A stretch of DNA of 64,000 nt from Salinigranum rubrum (GTDB taxonomy: Archaea > Halobacteriota > Halobacteria > Halobacteriales > Haloferacaceae), in NCBI RefSeq assembly GCF_002906575.1, contig NZ_CP026309.1:62001-126000 (forward strand), read 5' to 3'. This document shows positions 9,303 to 17,135 of this stretch, piece by piece. Every line of letters begins with the position of its first letter. The first letter of the stretch is position 1. The notes below the pieces were generated by a model that searched no databases, had not been told where the DNA came from, and saw only the letters and a program-made list of their open reading frames with translations. The position numbers were made by a program, and so were the translations under genes.

Positions 9303-9318
9303 TTTAGGTGGCCCTAAA
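9303..9318. promoter_or_regulatory. Perfect 16-bp palindrome TTTAGG-N4-CCTAAA, site 1
   Basis: The sequence TTTAGGTGGCCCTAAA is an inverted repeat with six-base arms and a four-base spacer. It resembles the core of DtxR/IdeR operators (TTAGG...CCTAA). It lies upstream of the TATA element of the NifU-like gene, a position compatible with activation there, and upstream of the two further sites that precede the DtxR-like regulator. Confidence 0.75.
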
Positions 9319-9433
9319 GAATGGGGTTACAGGGTCCCAAATACGGAATCTGTCGATTTAGAGCCAGATAATGAGTTTATTCTGGTAATTTTTCGCACCA
9401 CCTAAAAACCCGGAACGGTGGTGTCTCCCTCGA

Positions 9434-9449
9434 TTTAGGGGTGCCTAAA
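9434..9449. promoter_or_regulatory. Perfect 16-bp palindrome TTTAGG-N4-CCTAAA, site 2
   Basis: TTTAGGGGTGCCTAAA repeats the arms of site 1 exactly with a different spacer. It lies 36 bases (centre to centre) before site 3, in the expected promoter region of the rightward transcript. An additional lone CCTAAA half-site is at 9401-9406. Confidence 0.75.
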
Positions 9450-9469
9450 ATCCGAAAATGTTTTGACTA

Positions 9470-9485
9470 TTTAGGCCACCCTAAA
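9470..9485. promoter_or_regulatory. Perfect 16-bp palindrome TTTAGG-N4-CCTAAA, site 3
   Basis: TTTAGGCCACCCTAAA ends five bases before an ATG at 9490. A protein bound here would cover the transcription start of a leaderless rightward message, which fits auto-repression of the DtxR-like gene that follows. Confidence 0.75.
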
Positions 9486-9489
9486 AAAT

Positions 9490-9615
9490 ATGCGTCACGC
9501 GGAGACACCGGGACGGTATCGGACCGGGTTCGACCACGACGCCGACGGAACGGACGGGTTCACGCCGGATGCGGCATCGGACAGTCGTAACGCTCGGCGT
9601 TCGGCCGGGGCGTAA
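9490..9615 (+). CDS. Possible 41-residue leader or small protein after the palindromes
   Basis: An ATG directly after operator site 3 opens 41 codons (MRHAETPGRYRTGFDHDADG...) ending in TAA. A second short frame from GTG 9619 runs 36 codons (with CRLC) and ends in TGA overlapping the ATG of the DtxR-like gene at 9726. Neither resembles a protein I know. Their position between operator and regulator would allow translational coupling, but they could equally be untranslated leader. Confidence 0.25.
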   Translation: MRHAETPGRYRTGFDHDADGTDGFTPDAASDSRNARRSAGA

Positions 9616-9725
9616 TCCGTGAGCCACGGACCTCGGCGGGTCGTCGTCCCCGTCGCGAACGACCCGGTGTGTCGGCTCTGTCCTTCGTTCGGAAGACGCC
9701 ACGACACACCGGGATGCGTGAGCGG

Positions 9726-10139
9726 ATGAGCGAGGCGTCACAGTACCTGCTCGCCGTCTACCTCGTCGAACGGGAGGCGTCGGCACCGGTTGCGCCCGGT
9801 ACCGTCGCCGACGCCGTCAACCGGTCGCCGTCCGCGGCGACCGAGATGCTCCAGCGCCTCGACGAACGGGGCCTCGTGGTTCACGAACCGTACGAGGGAG
9901 CATCGTTGACCCCTGCCGGGCGCGACACGGCCGAAGAACTGCACGAGACGTATCTCGTCCTCTCGCGGTTCTTCCGCGACGTGCTCGAACTGGACGACTA
10001 CGACGACGAGGCCATGCGACTCGCGGGGAACGTGAGTCCGGTCGTCGCCGAGCAGTTGGCGACGAACCTCCTCGATGACGAAGACACCCAGATGCGGAGG
10101 GACACGACGCATCAGTTCGTCGGCGACGGCGACGGGTGA
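9726..10139 (+). CDS. DtxR/MntR-like transcriptional regulator lacking the usual metal ligands
   Basis: The 137-residue protein has an N-terminal winged helix typical of DtxR regulators (YLLAVYLVEREASAPVAPG, then a recognition helix SPSAATEMLQRLDERGLV) and a short dimerisation domain. Aligned with DtxR, the classical ligands His79, Glu83, His98, Glu105 and His106 are replaced (Tyr, Ser, Tyr/Asp, Gly, Asn in YLVLSRFFRDVLELDDYDDEAMRLAGNVS), and Cys102 is Met. It may use other ligands or none. The start at 9726 is chosen because DtxR proteins begin just before this helix; 9714 is possible. The TTTAGG palindromes upstream are the likely operator. Confidence 0.75.
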   Translation: MSEASQYLLAVYLVEREASAPVAPGTVADAVNRSPSAATEMLQRLDERGLVVHEPYEGASLTPAGRDTAEELHETYLVLSRFFRDVLELDDYDDEAMRLAGNVSPVVAEQLATNLLDDEDTQMRRDTTHQFVGDGDG

Positions 10140-10485
10140 GTCTGACACCACACTCCGTTATCCGAGTCTGGCCAACGGCGAGAACTCTCGTGACGTGATG
10201 ATCGACTCTGAGGTCGCTGACGGAATTTTGGACGATCTCTCCACCTACGAGTACGCATCTGAACGTCACGTCTGCTTTCTCCTCATATGGCGTGCACCGC
10301 TCCGGAGAGGCGCTACTCATGCACTGGATGTGGACGACTACGATCCACAGGAAGTGTCGCTGGACGTTCGCCACCACCCGGAGACGGGGACACCAATCAA
10401 AAACAAGCGCGATGGGGAACGATTCATTGACCTCTCAGAAGAGACACACCCGTCGCACACGATTCAGCCATCGTACACCAGTCTA
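10138..10485 (+). pseudogene. Remnant of a haloarchaeal tyrosine recombinase/integrase
   Basis: Starting at the stop codon of the DtxR-like gene, the frame reads RYPSLANGENSRDV, an EYASERHVCFLLIW helix, LRRGATHALDVDDYDP, and RPETGTPIKNKRDGERF-like sequence. This order is characteristic of the N-terminal half of the catalytic domain of haloarchaeal phage-type integrases. The LRRGA arginine is the first catalytic Arg. The downstream HxxR and Tyr boxes are absent because the frame runs straight into a DUF2270 fragment. It is a dead integrase half left by an element, and it marks the left edge of a small accessory island. Confidence 0.75.
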
Positions 10486-10896
10486 TGGTACGATGTATAT
10501 CGATCGCGTATTCGGATGCTTCAGCAGAATCTCTTCGCAAATGCGCTCGACCCGTCCCAGGGCACCGAACATCCGGACTGGCGAGTAGAACTCAGCAACG
10601 ATTACCGGACGCCAAAGTTGAAAGTCACGTTCCGGGAGGCACTCGCTAACCGACTTCGACGTGTCTACCTCGCCCTGTTCGGGGTGTTGCTCGCTGCTTG
10701 GATCTTCCGCATCACAGTCACGCCTCGTCAAGATTGGCTCACCACCGCCGCAATTGCCGCTGCTCCTGGTTCCGTCGTGGTTGGGGTCGTCGCCACATTC
10801 TCCGTGACGGTACTCGGCATTGCGATATGGCCTCACAAACGACAGGCAAAGGGAGAGTCCCGTGAAGGCGATCCGGAGACGTGGAACGAGGATTAA
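10486..10896 (+). pseudogene. C-terminal part of a DUF2270 membrane protein, fused in frame to the integrase remnant
   Basis: From about 10486 the frame reads YDVYRSRIRMLQQNLFANALDPSQG, then EALANRLRRVYLALFGVLLAAWIFRIT, a second hydrophobic segment and KRQAKGE near the end. This is the order seen in the C-terminal 140 residues of haloarchaeal DUF2270 proteins. The N-terminal part, with the first two helices of the family, is missing and replaced by integrase sequence. The two pieces share one open frame (an ATG exists at 10198), so a chimeric product is conceivable but more likely non-functional. Confidence 0.75.
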
Positions 10897-11147
10897 GCAT
10901 AGTGATGACTAACGGCCCCTCCCGATTTCGTCGATACTACCCGTCCTGTGTTGTCTAAACTCGGTCAGCAGTCGATGTCTCTCTCACTGGCGCTCAACAA
11001 GCTGGAAGTGTCACTACGGACCGATATCGACCCGTAAGCATGAGATTCCACTGCACGACGCGGGAAAATAACGGCTACGGGTCAGGATGTAAGTACCGAT
11101 GAAACCTATTCCAAAGACTGTGTTACTTTCAGCAAGATCCGGTAGAC

Positions 11148-11543
11148 TTAGACGACTTTGCGTCCGCTGGTGGTTACATTTAACTTTTCAATTGTTGTTG
11201 AGTTCACCGAATTGCTCGCGACAAGTATCGCGTCTTGATGTGCAGGAAGCGAGAGAATCACTGTCGTCTGACCGGCATCGACTTGTGTCGATTGGAACGT
11301 TTGACCGTCTTCTTCGATCGCAGTTATGGTTGTCACATTCGAACCATTATCGCTTGATTTCAGGCTGATTTTCGTTCGAATACCGGGACCAGACCACGGT
11401 TCAGTAGCTGAGATGTGCTCGACAACGGTTGAATTATTCGTATCCGCCGAGACTGTCGGACTGAGCGTGAGACACCCGCTGAAGACGAGACTACAGGCCA
11501 CTATCGTCGTGAGGAGGGCTCGTTTGTGAGGGGTTTTGATCAC
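11148..11543 (-). CDS. Putative small secreted lipoprotein
   Basis: The 131-residue product has a basic N-terminus, a hydrophobic stretch (LLTTIVACSLVFSGC) and a lipobox FSGC with cysteine at residue 24, then a Thr/Ser/Asn-rich exported domain. There is no twin arginine, so Sec export is expected, which is less usual for haloarchaeal lipoproteins than Tat. Codon use and GC are lower than in neighbouring core genes, in line with acquired DNA. The start is GTG at 11543. I recognise no family. Confidence 0.55.
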   Translation of the reverse strand: MIKTPHKRALLTTIVACSLVFSGCLTLSPTVSADTNNSTVVEHISATEPWSGPGIRTKISLKSSDNGSNVTTITAIEEDGQTFQSTQVDAGQTTVILSLPAHQDAILVASNSVNSTTIEKLNVTTSGRKVV

Positions 11544-11740
11544 ACAGTGTTGTTGCGTACACGCTCAAAAAGATTCCCCTGCAGAGCACTGGGCTGGGCT
11601 ACGGAGGAGATATGTCGCTCAACTCCGCCTGGCTACGAAACTACGTCTCTCTCCCCCTGTAATTTAAATCGAACAATAAATAGATGGAATAAAAAGGGTA
11701 GTGGAGCAAGCACCCGAACTAAACGAGCGGGAGTTATACC

Positions 11741-11944
11741 ATGATCATGGACGGCAATAATCCATCAAAATGGGAGTACAAGACGCTCGAACCGCCGAAG
11801 GGATTGACGAAGCGTGAGACTATCGACCCCACAGAGGAGTTGAACGAACTCGGCGCGGAAGGTTGGGAACTCACCGCCACGCTCGATTACGACAGGGGTG
11901 GAACGAAGCTACTGCTCCTCAAGCGACCGGTGTACGATGAGTGA
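11741..11944 (+). CDS. DUF4177-like small protein
   Basis: The 67-residue protein has WEYKTLEPP near the start, ELNELGAEGWELTATLDYD in the middle and LLLLKRP at the end, the pattern of DUF4177 proteins, whose function is unknown. A second in-frame ATG lies two codons downstream (11747). An AT-rich region upstream (11655-11735) probably holds the promoter. The next gene starts eight bases before this stop, so the two are coupled and probably act together. Confidence 0.7.
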   Translation: MIMDGNNPSKWEYKTLEPPKGLTKRETIDPTEELNELGAEGWELTATLDYDRGGTKLLLLKRPVYDE

Positions 11945-12938
11945 GCTTGACCTCTCGAGTCCCGACAAGCTCCGTAAACGAACCGGGGTGAACGAATACC
12001 TGTTTTGGGTACTTCTTGGAGCAAACCGTTGGCTCCTCGCAGGAGTGCTCGCCCTCGTCGTCTTCATCTCGTTCATGAGTTTCGGGTTTCTCAAGCCGGT
12101 TTCGATCCAATCGACCATGGAGACGAGCGACATGGTCGAGACGGTCTTCGCGGGACTTGTGGGTGCGATTATCACCAGTACGACGCTAGTGGTCTCAATC
12201 AACCAGTTGGTGCTCTCCCAAGAGATTGGGTCTCTCGGCACCCAACGGAGCCGAATGGACGTAACGATGGATTTCTACCAGAATATCGACGATCTGATCG
12301 GAGAGACCAAACCCGTTGTTCCGGCTGATTTGCTCGATGAACTCATCAAGACGAGCGTACACCGAGCAGGAACGCTCCGAGAGACGATTTCCGAGAACGG
12401 GGACGACGAACTCCGTCGCCGGGTCAACGAGTACGTAGACGACCTCGAAGAAAGCGCAGATACCGCTCGAGAAGAGCTTGAAGGGGTGGATTTCGGATCG
12501 TTCGCGGTCGTTTCGCCAGCCTTGGACTTCGACTACAGCCGGAAGATGCACGACATCCGGCGCCTCGGCGAGCAGTACGAAGACAGTCTCAGTAGGGAGG
12601 AACGCAGGGCGTTTAGAGAGATGCTGGAAGCCGTAACGATGTTCGGTCCGGTTCGCGAGTATGTCAAGGTGCTGTACCTCCAGTGGGCGCTCGTTAAACT
12701 CTCTCGCGCGATTCTTTACGCGTCAGTCCCAGCGCTCATCGTTGCCGGTGGGGTTGTAGTCTTCGTCGATGCGACCACGTTCTCAGGGACGCTGCTGGGC
12801 TTTGACACCGTTCTCTGGGTTGTCAGTGCTAGCTTCACGATATCAGTCACGCCGTTTCTGGTATTTGCCGCCTACGTGCTCCGACTTGCGACGCTTGCGA
12901 AACAGACGCTCACAGTGGGGCCGCTCATTCTCAGTTAA
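11937..12938 (+). CDS. Membrane protein of unknown function
   Basis: The ATG at 11937 (MSELDLSSPDKL) overlaps the end of the DUF4177 gene by eight bases and gives 333 residues. Two helices lie at about residues 32-54 (WLLAGVLALVVFISFMSFGFL) and 73-98, two more at about 250-272 and 285-315, with a charged 150-residue cytoplasmic or external domain between the pairs. Four-helix proteins of this shape recur in haloarchaeal genomes, but I know no function. It is the last gene before the tRNA and belongs to the lower-GC island. Confidence 0.65.
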   Translation: MSELDLSSPDKLRKRTGVNEYLFWVLLGANRWLLAGVLALVVFISFMSFGFLKPVSIQSTMETSDMVETVFAGLVGAIITSTTLVVSINQLVLSQEIGSLGTQRSRMDVTMDFYQNIDDLIGETKPVVPADLLDELIKTSVHRAGTLRETISENGDDELRRRVNEYVDDLEESADTAREELEGVDFGSFAVVSPALDFDYSRKMHDIRRLGEQYEDSLSREERRAFREMLEAVTMFGPVREYVKVLYLQWALVKLSRAILYASVPALIVAGGVVVFVDATTFSGTLLGFDTVLWVVSASFTISVTPFLVFAAYVLRLATLAKQTLTVGPLILS

Positions 12939-13039
12939 AGCCACCAATACATACGGTTCTAAGAGAGAGTGGCACCGCTCATGATGAAACCGGATTAAAA
13001 CCTGACTCGATTCCACAGCCTTCCTGCGATTAGACGCTA

Positions 13040-13112
13040 CGGACCCGACGGGATTTGAACCCGCGACATCTTGGTCCGGAACCAAGCACTCTGTCCACTG
13101 AGCTACGGGCCC
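13040..13112 (-). tRNA. tRNA-Arg, anticodon CCG
   Basis: On the minus strand 73 bases fold as a complete tRNA. The acceptor stem is GGGCCCG/CGGGTCC with one G-U pair and discriminator G. The D arm begins GCTCAGTGG, the anticodon stem is CTTGG/CCAAG around loop TTCCGGA (anticodon CCG, reading CGG), and the T arm is GCGGG/CCCGT-like around TTCAAAT. No intron is present and CCA is not encoded. Its 3' end faces the accessory island at 10140-13035, the usual orientation for integration into a tRNA gene. Confidence 0.95.
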
Positions 13113-13135
13113 TCACCGGGTCGTAGCCCACAGCC

Positions 13136-13143
13136 ACGTATAA
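13136..13143 (-). promoter_or_regulatory. TATA element of the tRNA-Arg gene
   Basis: CGTTATAC on the minus strand is centred about 27 bases upstream of the tRNA 5' end, the normal archaeal TATA position. Confidence 0.55.
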
Positions 13144-13192
13144 CGATTGTCATCTCACCCCCCGGACTACGTCTCACCCCACTAACGACGCG

Positions 13193-13235
13193 AATCTATA
13201 TCTCCTGACACTCTCTCTACACACGGTACCGTGTG
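13193..13235 (+). promoter_or_regulatory. Promoter and palindromic operator of the molybdenum hydroxylase operon
   Basis: AATCTATATCTC at 13193-13204 is a TATA element. About 27 bases downstream, centred on the expected transcription start, is the perfect 16-bp palindrome CACACGGTACCGTGTG at 13220-13235. A dimeric repressor bound there would block initiation. The small-subunit ATG follows at 13300. Confidence 0.55.
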
Positions 13236-13299
13236 ACGGGCCACCGATTCACACATCCGGTGCGGTGTCCACGGCGTGGGCATCACACCCCCTCTCACC

Positions 13300-13779
13300 A
13301 TGAGTACACACGACATCACGTTGACCGTCAACGGAACCGACCACGACCTCACCGTCGCGTCGCGGACGCTCCTCGTCGACGCGCTCCGCGAGCAACTCGA
13401 CTACACCGGCACCCACGTCGGCTGTGAGACCACGCGCTGTGGCGCCTGTACCGTCCTCGTCGACGGCCGCGCGCTGAAGTCGTGCAACCTCCTGGCCGTG
13501 CAGGCCGACGGGCGACGGGTCGAGACCATCGAGGGCGTCTCCGAGGAGGGTCTCCACCCGCTCCAGGCGGCGTTCCAGGCCGAACACGGCCTGCAGTGCG
13601 GCTACTGCACGCCGGGGATGGTCGTCACCGCCCGCGCGCTGCTCGAATCGAACCCGGACCCCTCACGGGAGGAGATCCGCGAGGCCATCGAGGGGAACCT
13701 CTGCCGCTGTACGGGCTATCACAACATCGTCGATGCCGTCGAGAGCGCCGCGGCGACCCTCCGGGAGGACTCCGCATGA
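13300..13779 (+). CDS. Molybdenum hydroxylase small subunit, two [2Fe-2S] clusters (CoxS/XdhC type)
   Basis: The 159-residue protein has the plant-type ferredoxin motif GCETTRCGACTVLVDG (Cys x4 Cys x2 Cys, fourth Cys in KSCNLL) and the second motif CGYCTPGM...CRCTGY of xanthine dehydrogenase/CO dehydrogenase small subunits. It passes electrons from the Mo centre to FAD. The ATG at 13300 fits family starts; an upstream GTG would add eight atypical residues. The stop overlaps the large-subunit ATG (ATGA). Gene order small-large-medium differs from the medium-small-large order of classical coxMSL. Confidence 0.92.
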   Translation: MSTHDITLTVNGTDHDLTVASRTLLVDALREQLDYTGTHVGCETTRCGACTVLVDGRALKSCNLLAVQADGRRVETIEGVSEEGLHPLQAAFQAEHGLQCGYCTPGMVVTARALLESNPDPSREEIREAIEGNLCRCTGYHNIVDAVESAAATLREDSA

Positions 13780-16162
13780 GCGAATCGACGCTCGACGAAG
13801 AGGCCGTCGCGGCGGAGGTGTTCGGTTCCTCCGTCGCTCGCCGCGAGGACGTGCCGCTCGTCACGGGAACGGGCGAGTACACCGACGATATCGACCTCGC
13901 CGGCGCGCTGCACCTCGCCATCCGCCGGAGCGACCACGCCCACGCGCGAATCAAACACATCGACACGAGCGCGGCCGCGGCCCAGGAGGGCGTCGTCGCG
14001 GTGTTCACGGGCGCGGACGTCGAGGAGACCGGAGTTCCGAACAGCATCCCGACCGCGTGGTCGCTTCCAGGGCTCGTCACGCCCCAGTACCGCATCCTCG
14101 CCGTCGACAAGGTCCGACACCTCGGTGACGGCGTCGCCGCGGTCGTCGCCGAATCGAGAGAGCGGGCCCACGACGCGGCCGCGCTCGTCGAGGTCGAGTA
14201 CGAGCCACTCGACGCCGTCGTCGACCCCGTCGAGGCGGTCTCCGGCGACTATCCCCCGTCCACGACGAGGCCGCCGACAACGTCGCGTTCGACTTCACGC
14301 TCGGCGACGAGGATGGCGTCGACGAGGCGTTCGCGGACGCGGCCCACACCGTCTCGGTCGACCTCCGTCAGCAGCGGGTCATCCCGAACGCGATGGAGCC
14401 CCGCGCGGCGCTGGCGGACTACGACTCCCGAACCGAAGAGCTTCGCATCTGGATGACGAGCCAGAACCCCCACCTCCACCGGATGCTCCTCGCCGGCACG
14501 AGTCTGGGCCTCCCCGAGAACAAGATACAGGTCGTCGCCCCGGAGGTCGGCGGCGGCTTCGGCTCGAAGATCTACCACTACCCCGACGAGGCCGTCACGG
14601 CGTGGTGTTCGATGCAACTCGGCTCGCCCGTGCGGTGGCAGGCCACGCGCTCGGAGGGCTACCTCACCGACTGCCACGGCCGCGACCACACCACCACGGC
14701 GGAGATGGCGCTCGACTCCGAGGGAACGGTCCTCGGGATGCGCGTCGAGACCCACGCCGGCCTCGGGGCACACCTCTCGCAGTTCGCCACTGCAACCCCC
14801 TCGTACCTCTACGCGACCATCCTCTCGGGGCAGTACGCCATCCCCGCCATCCACTGCCGCGTGGTCGGCGCGTTCACCAACACGACGCCGGTCGACGCCT
14901 ACCGCGGGGCGGGGCGGGCGGAGGGCATCTACGTGCTCGAACGGCTGATGGACGTCGCTGCCAGCGAACTCGGACTCGACCCCGCCGACCTTCGGCGGCG
15001 GAACCTCGTGCCGAGCGACGCGTTCCCGTACGAGACGTGCGTCGCCGTCGTCTACGACAGCGGCGACTACGAGGGGGCGATGGACCACGCGCTCGACCTG
15101 GTGGGGTACGACGACCTGCGCGAGCGGCAGGCGAAACTGCGAGACGAGGGTCGCTACCTCGGCATCGGCGTCGCCAACTTCGTCGAGAGCGCCGGACTCT
15201 CCCCGTCGAAGGCGGCCGGTCAACTCGGTGCCGTCGCCGGCGGCTGGGAGAGTTCTATCGTCCGGTTCGACATGTCGGGGACGGTCACCGTCTTCGCCGG
15301 CACCGCCGACCAGGGACAGGGTCATCGAACGACCTACGCGCAGATCGTTGCCGGGGAACTCGGCGTCGACGTCGACGGCGTCGAGGTCGTCGAGGGTGAC
15401 ACCGACCAGATTCCACAGGGGATGGGCACCTACGGTAGTCGGAGCGCCCCCGTCGGCGGTGGCTCCATCGCGCTGGCCGCCCGCGACGTCCGCGAGAAGG
15501 CGCGGAAGATAGCCGCGCACAAGCTCGAAGCGGACGAGGACGACGTCGAGTTCGCCGAGGGGACGTTCAGCGTCAAGGGCGCGCCCGACCGCTCGATTCA
15601 CATCCAGGAGGCCGCCCACGAGGCCTACCTGGGCTTCGACCTCCCCGAGGGGATGGACCCCGGTCTCGAAGCGACCCACTTCTACGACCCGGAGAACTTC
15701 ACCTTCCCCTTCGGGACGCACGTCTGCGTCGCCGAGGTCGACGCGGAGACGGGCGAAGTCGCGGTGGAGAAGTACGTCGCCGTCGACGACTGCGGCGAGA
15801 TCATCAACCCGATGATCGTCGAGGGGCAGGTCCACGGCGGCGTCGCCCAGGGGATCGGCGTCGCGCTCTACGAGGAGGGTGCGTACGACGACGACGGGAG
15901 CCTCCTCACCCGGCGGATGGACGAGTACGCCGTCCCCGTGGCGACGATGCTCCCCGACTTCGAGACCGACGCGACGGTGACGCCGAGTCCGCATAATCCT
16001 CTGGGGGTGAAGGGTGTGGGCGAGTCCGCGACCATCGGTGCGACCCCCGCCACCGTGGCGGCCGTCTGTGACGCGCTCGCGCCGTTCGGCGTCACCCACC
16101 TCGACATGCCGCTCACGCCCGAGAAGCTGTGGACCGCCATGCGCGAGGGGGAGGTGTCGTAG
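13776..16162 (+). CDS. Molybdenum hydroxylase large subunit, form II-like (one-base frameshift at 14253-14257)
   Basis: After repair the gene encodes about 795 residues, the normal length of a molybdopterin-cytosine-dinucleotide large subunit. The N-terminal a/b hammerhead domain (GTGEYTDDIDL) is in one frame to about 14252, and the Mo-binding part (EVGGGFGSK, GQGHRTTYAQI, GVKGVGESA) in another. One extra C in the CCCCC run at 14253-14257 joins them as DYPPVHDEAADNVAF. The active-site loop reads AYRGAGR, as in form II enzymes, not the Cys-containing loop of true (form I) aerobic CO dehydrogenase. The substrate is therefore unknown. The break may be a sequencing error or a real mutation. Confidence 0.88.
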
Positions 16163-17032
16163 ATGTACCCCGCGGAGTTCGACTACTACCGCGCCGGTTC
16201 CGTCGACGAGGCCATCGACCTCCTCGGCGCGCACGAGGGTGCAGAACTCCTCGCCGGCGGCCACGGGCTCTTCCCGCTGATGAAGACGAACGAGCACTCG
16301 CCCCCGGTGCTCGTCGACATCGGACGCGTCGACGGGCTCTCGGGCGTCTCCGTCGACGGCGACACGGTCTCGGTCGGGGCGCTGACGACCCACGCCGAGA
16401 TGGCGGCCTCCGAGATCTTAAACGAGCGCGCGACCGCGCTCGCGGACGCCGCGGGCGAACTGGGCGACTTCCAGGTCCGAAACGGCGGGACGTTCGGCGG
16501 CAACGTCGCCCACGCCGACCCGCGCTCGGACCCGCCGGCCGCCCTGCTCGCACTCGGCGGCGAGGTTCACGTCGAGGGGCCCGACGGCGAACGGACCATG
16601 GCGGTCGACGACTTCTTCCGGGGAGCGTTCGAGACGGCGCTCGACCCCGGCGAACTCGTCACCTCGATTTCGGTCCCCGCCCACGGACCCGGCGAGGCGA
16701 GCGCGTACGTCCGCTATCGGAACCCGCTGTCGGGCTACGCGCTCGTCGGCGTCGGCGTCGCGCTGCGAACGGACGACGGACGAATCGAATCGGCCAGGGT
16801 CGCCGCGACGGGCGTCCTCGACGCGCCGTTCAGGCTCGACGCGGTCGAAGCCGCCCTCACCGATTCGAGGCTCGACGCCGACGTCGTGGACGACGCGGCG
16901 ACGGAGGCGGCGGACGGACTCGACGCCGAGGACGTCCAGTCCGACGTCCAGGCCTCCGGTGCGTACCGACTCGGCGTGCTCCCGACGTACACGCGCCGGG
17001 CGCTCTCGGCGGCGCTCGACCGACTCGACTAG
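16163..17032 (+). CDS. Molybdenum hydroxylase medium, FAD-binding subunit (CoxM type)
   Basis: The ATG follows the large-subunit stop directly. The 289-residue protein shows the two FAD signatures of the family: LLAGGHGLFPLMK near residues 29-41 and GTFGGNVAHADPRSDPPAALLAL near 109-131. A C-terminal CO-dehydrogenase flavoprotein domain covers about 185-285. It transfers electrons from the small subunit to an acceptor. With the two genes upstream it completes the heterotrimer; no maturation genes (CoxD, CoxE, XdhC chaperone) are in the window. Confidence 0.9.
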   Translation: MYPAEFDYYRAGSVDEAIDLLGAHEGAELLAGGHGLFPLMKTNEHSPPVLVDIGRVDGLSGVSVDGDTVSVGALTTHAEMAASEILNERATALADAAGELGDFQVRNGGTFGGNVAHADPRSDPPAALLALGGEVHVEGPDGERTMAVDDFFRGAFETALDPGELVTSISVPAHGPGEASAYVRYRNPLSGYALVGVGVALRTDDGRIESARVAATGVLDAPFRLDAVEAALTDSRLDADVVDDAATEAADGLDAEDVQSDVQASGAYRLGVLPTYTRRALSAALDRLD

Positions 17033-17135
17033 GCGGTCGGGAAAGACGGTCGAGAAACGGTCTCCGTCGCCGGTCGAGGGAGCGTCGAGGAGAAGAACCG
17101 AAACGGGTCGTGGCGCTCGTGCGTTCGAGCCGACC

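Noticed and set aside
10138-10200. Attachment-site copy of the tRNA-Arg 3' end at the left island edge
   Set aside because: I searched by eye for the tRNA 3' sequence (GGACCCGACGGG on the + strand) and found no copy.
14253-14257. Programmed ribosomal frameshifting
   Set aside because: The same one-C deficit occurs in four other unrelated genes, so a technical or mutational cause is simpler.
13776-16162. True aerobic CO dehydrogenase (form I)
   Set aside because: The active-site loop is AYRGAGR, not the cysteine-containing form I loop.
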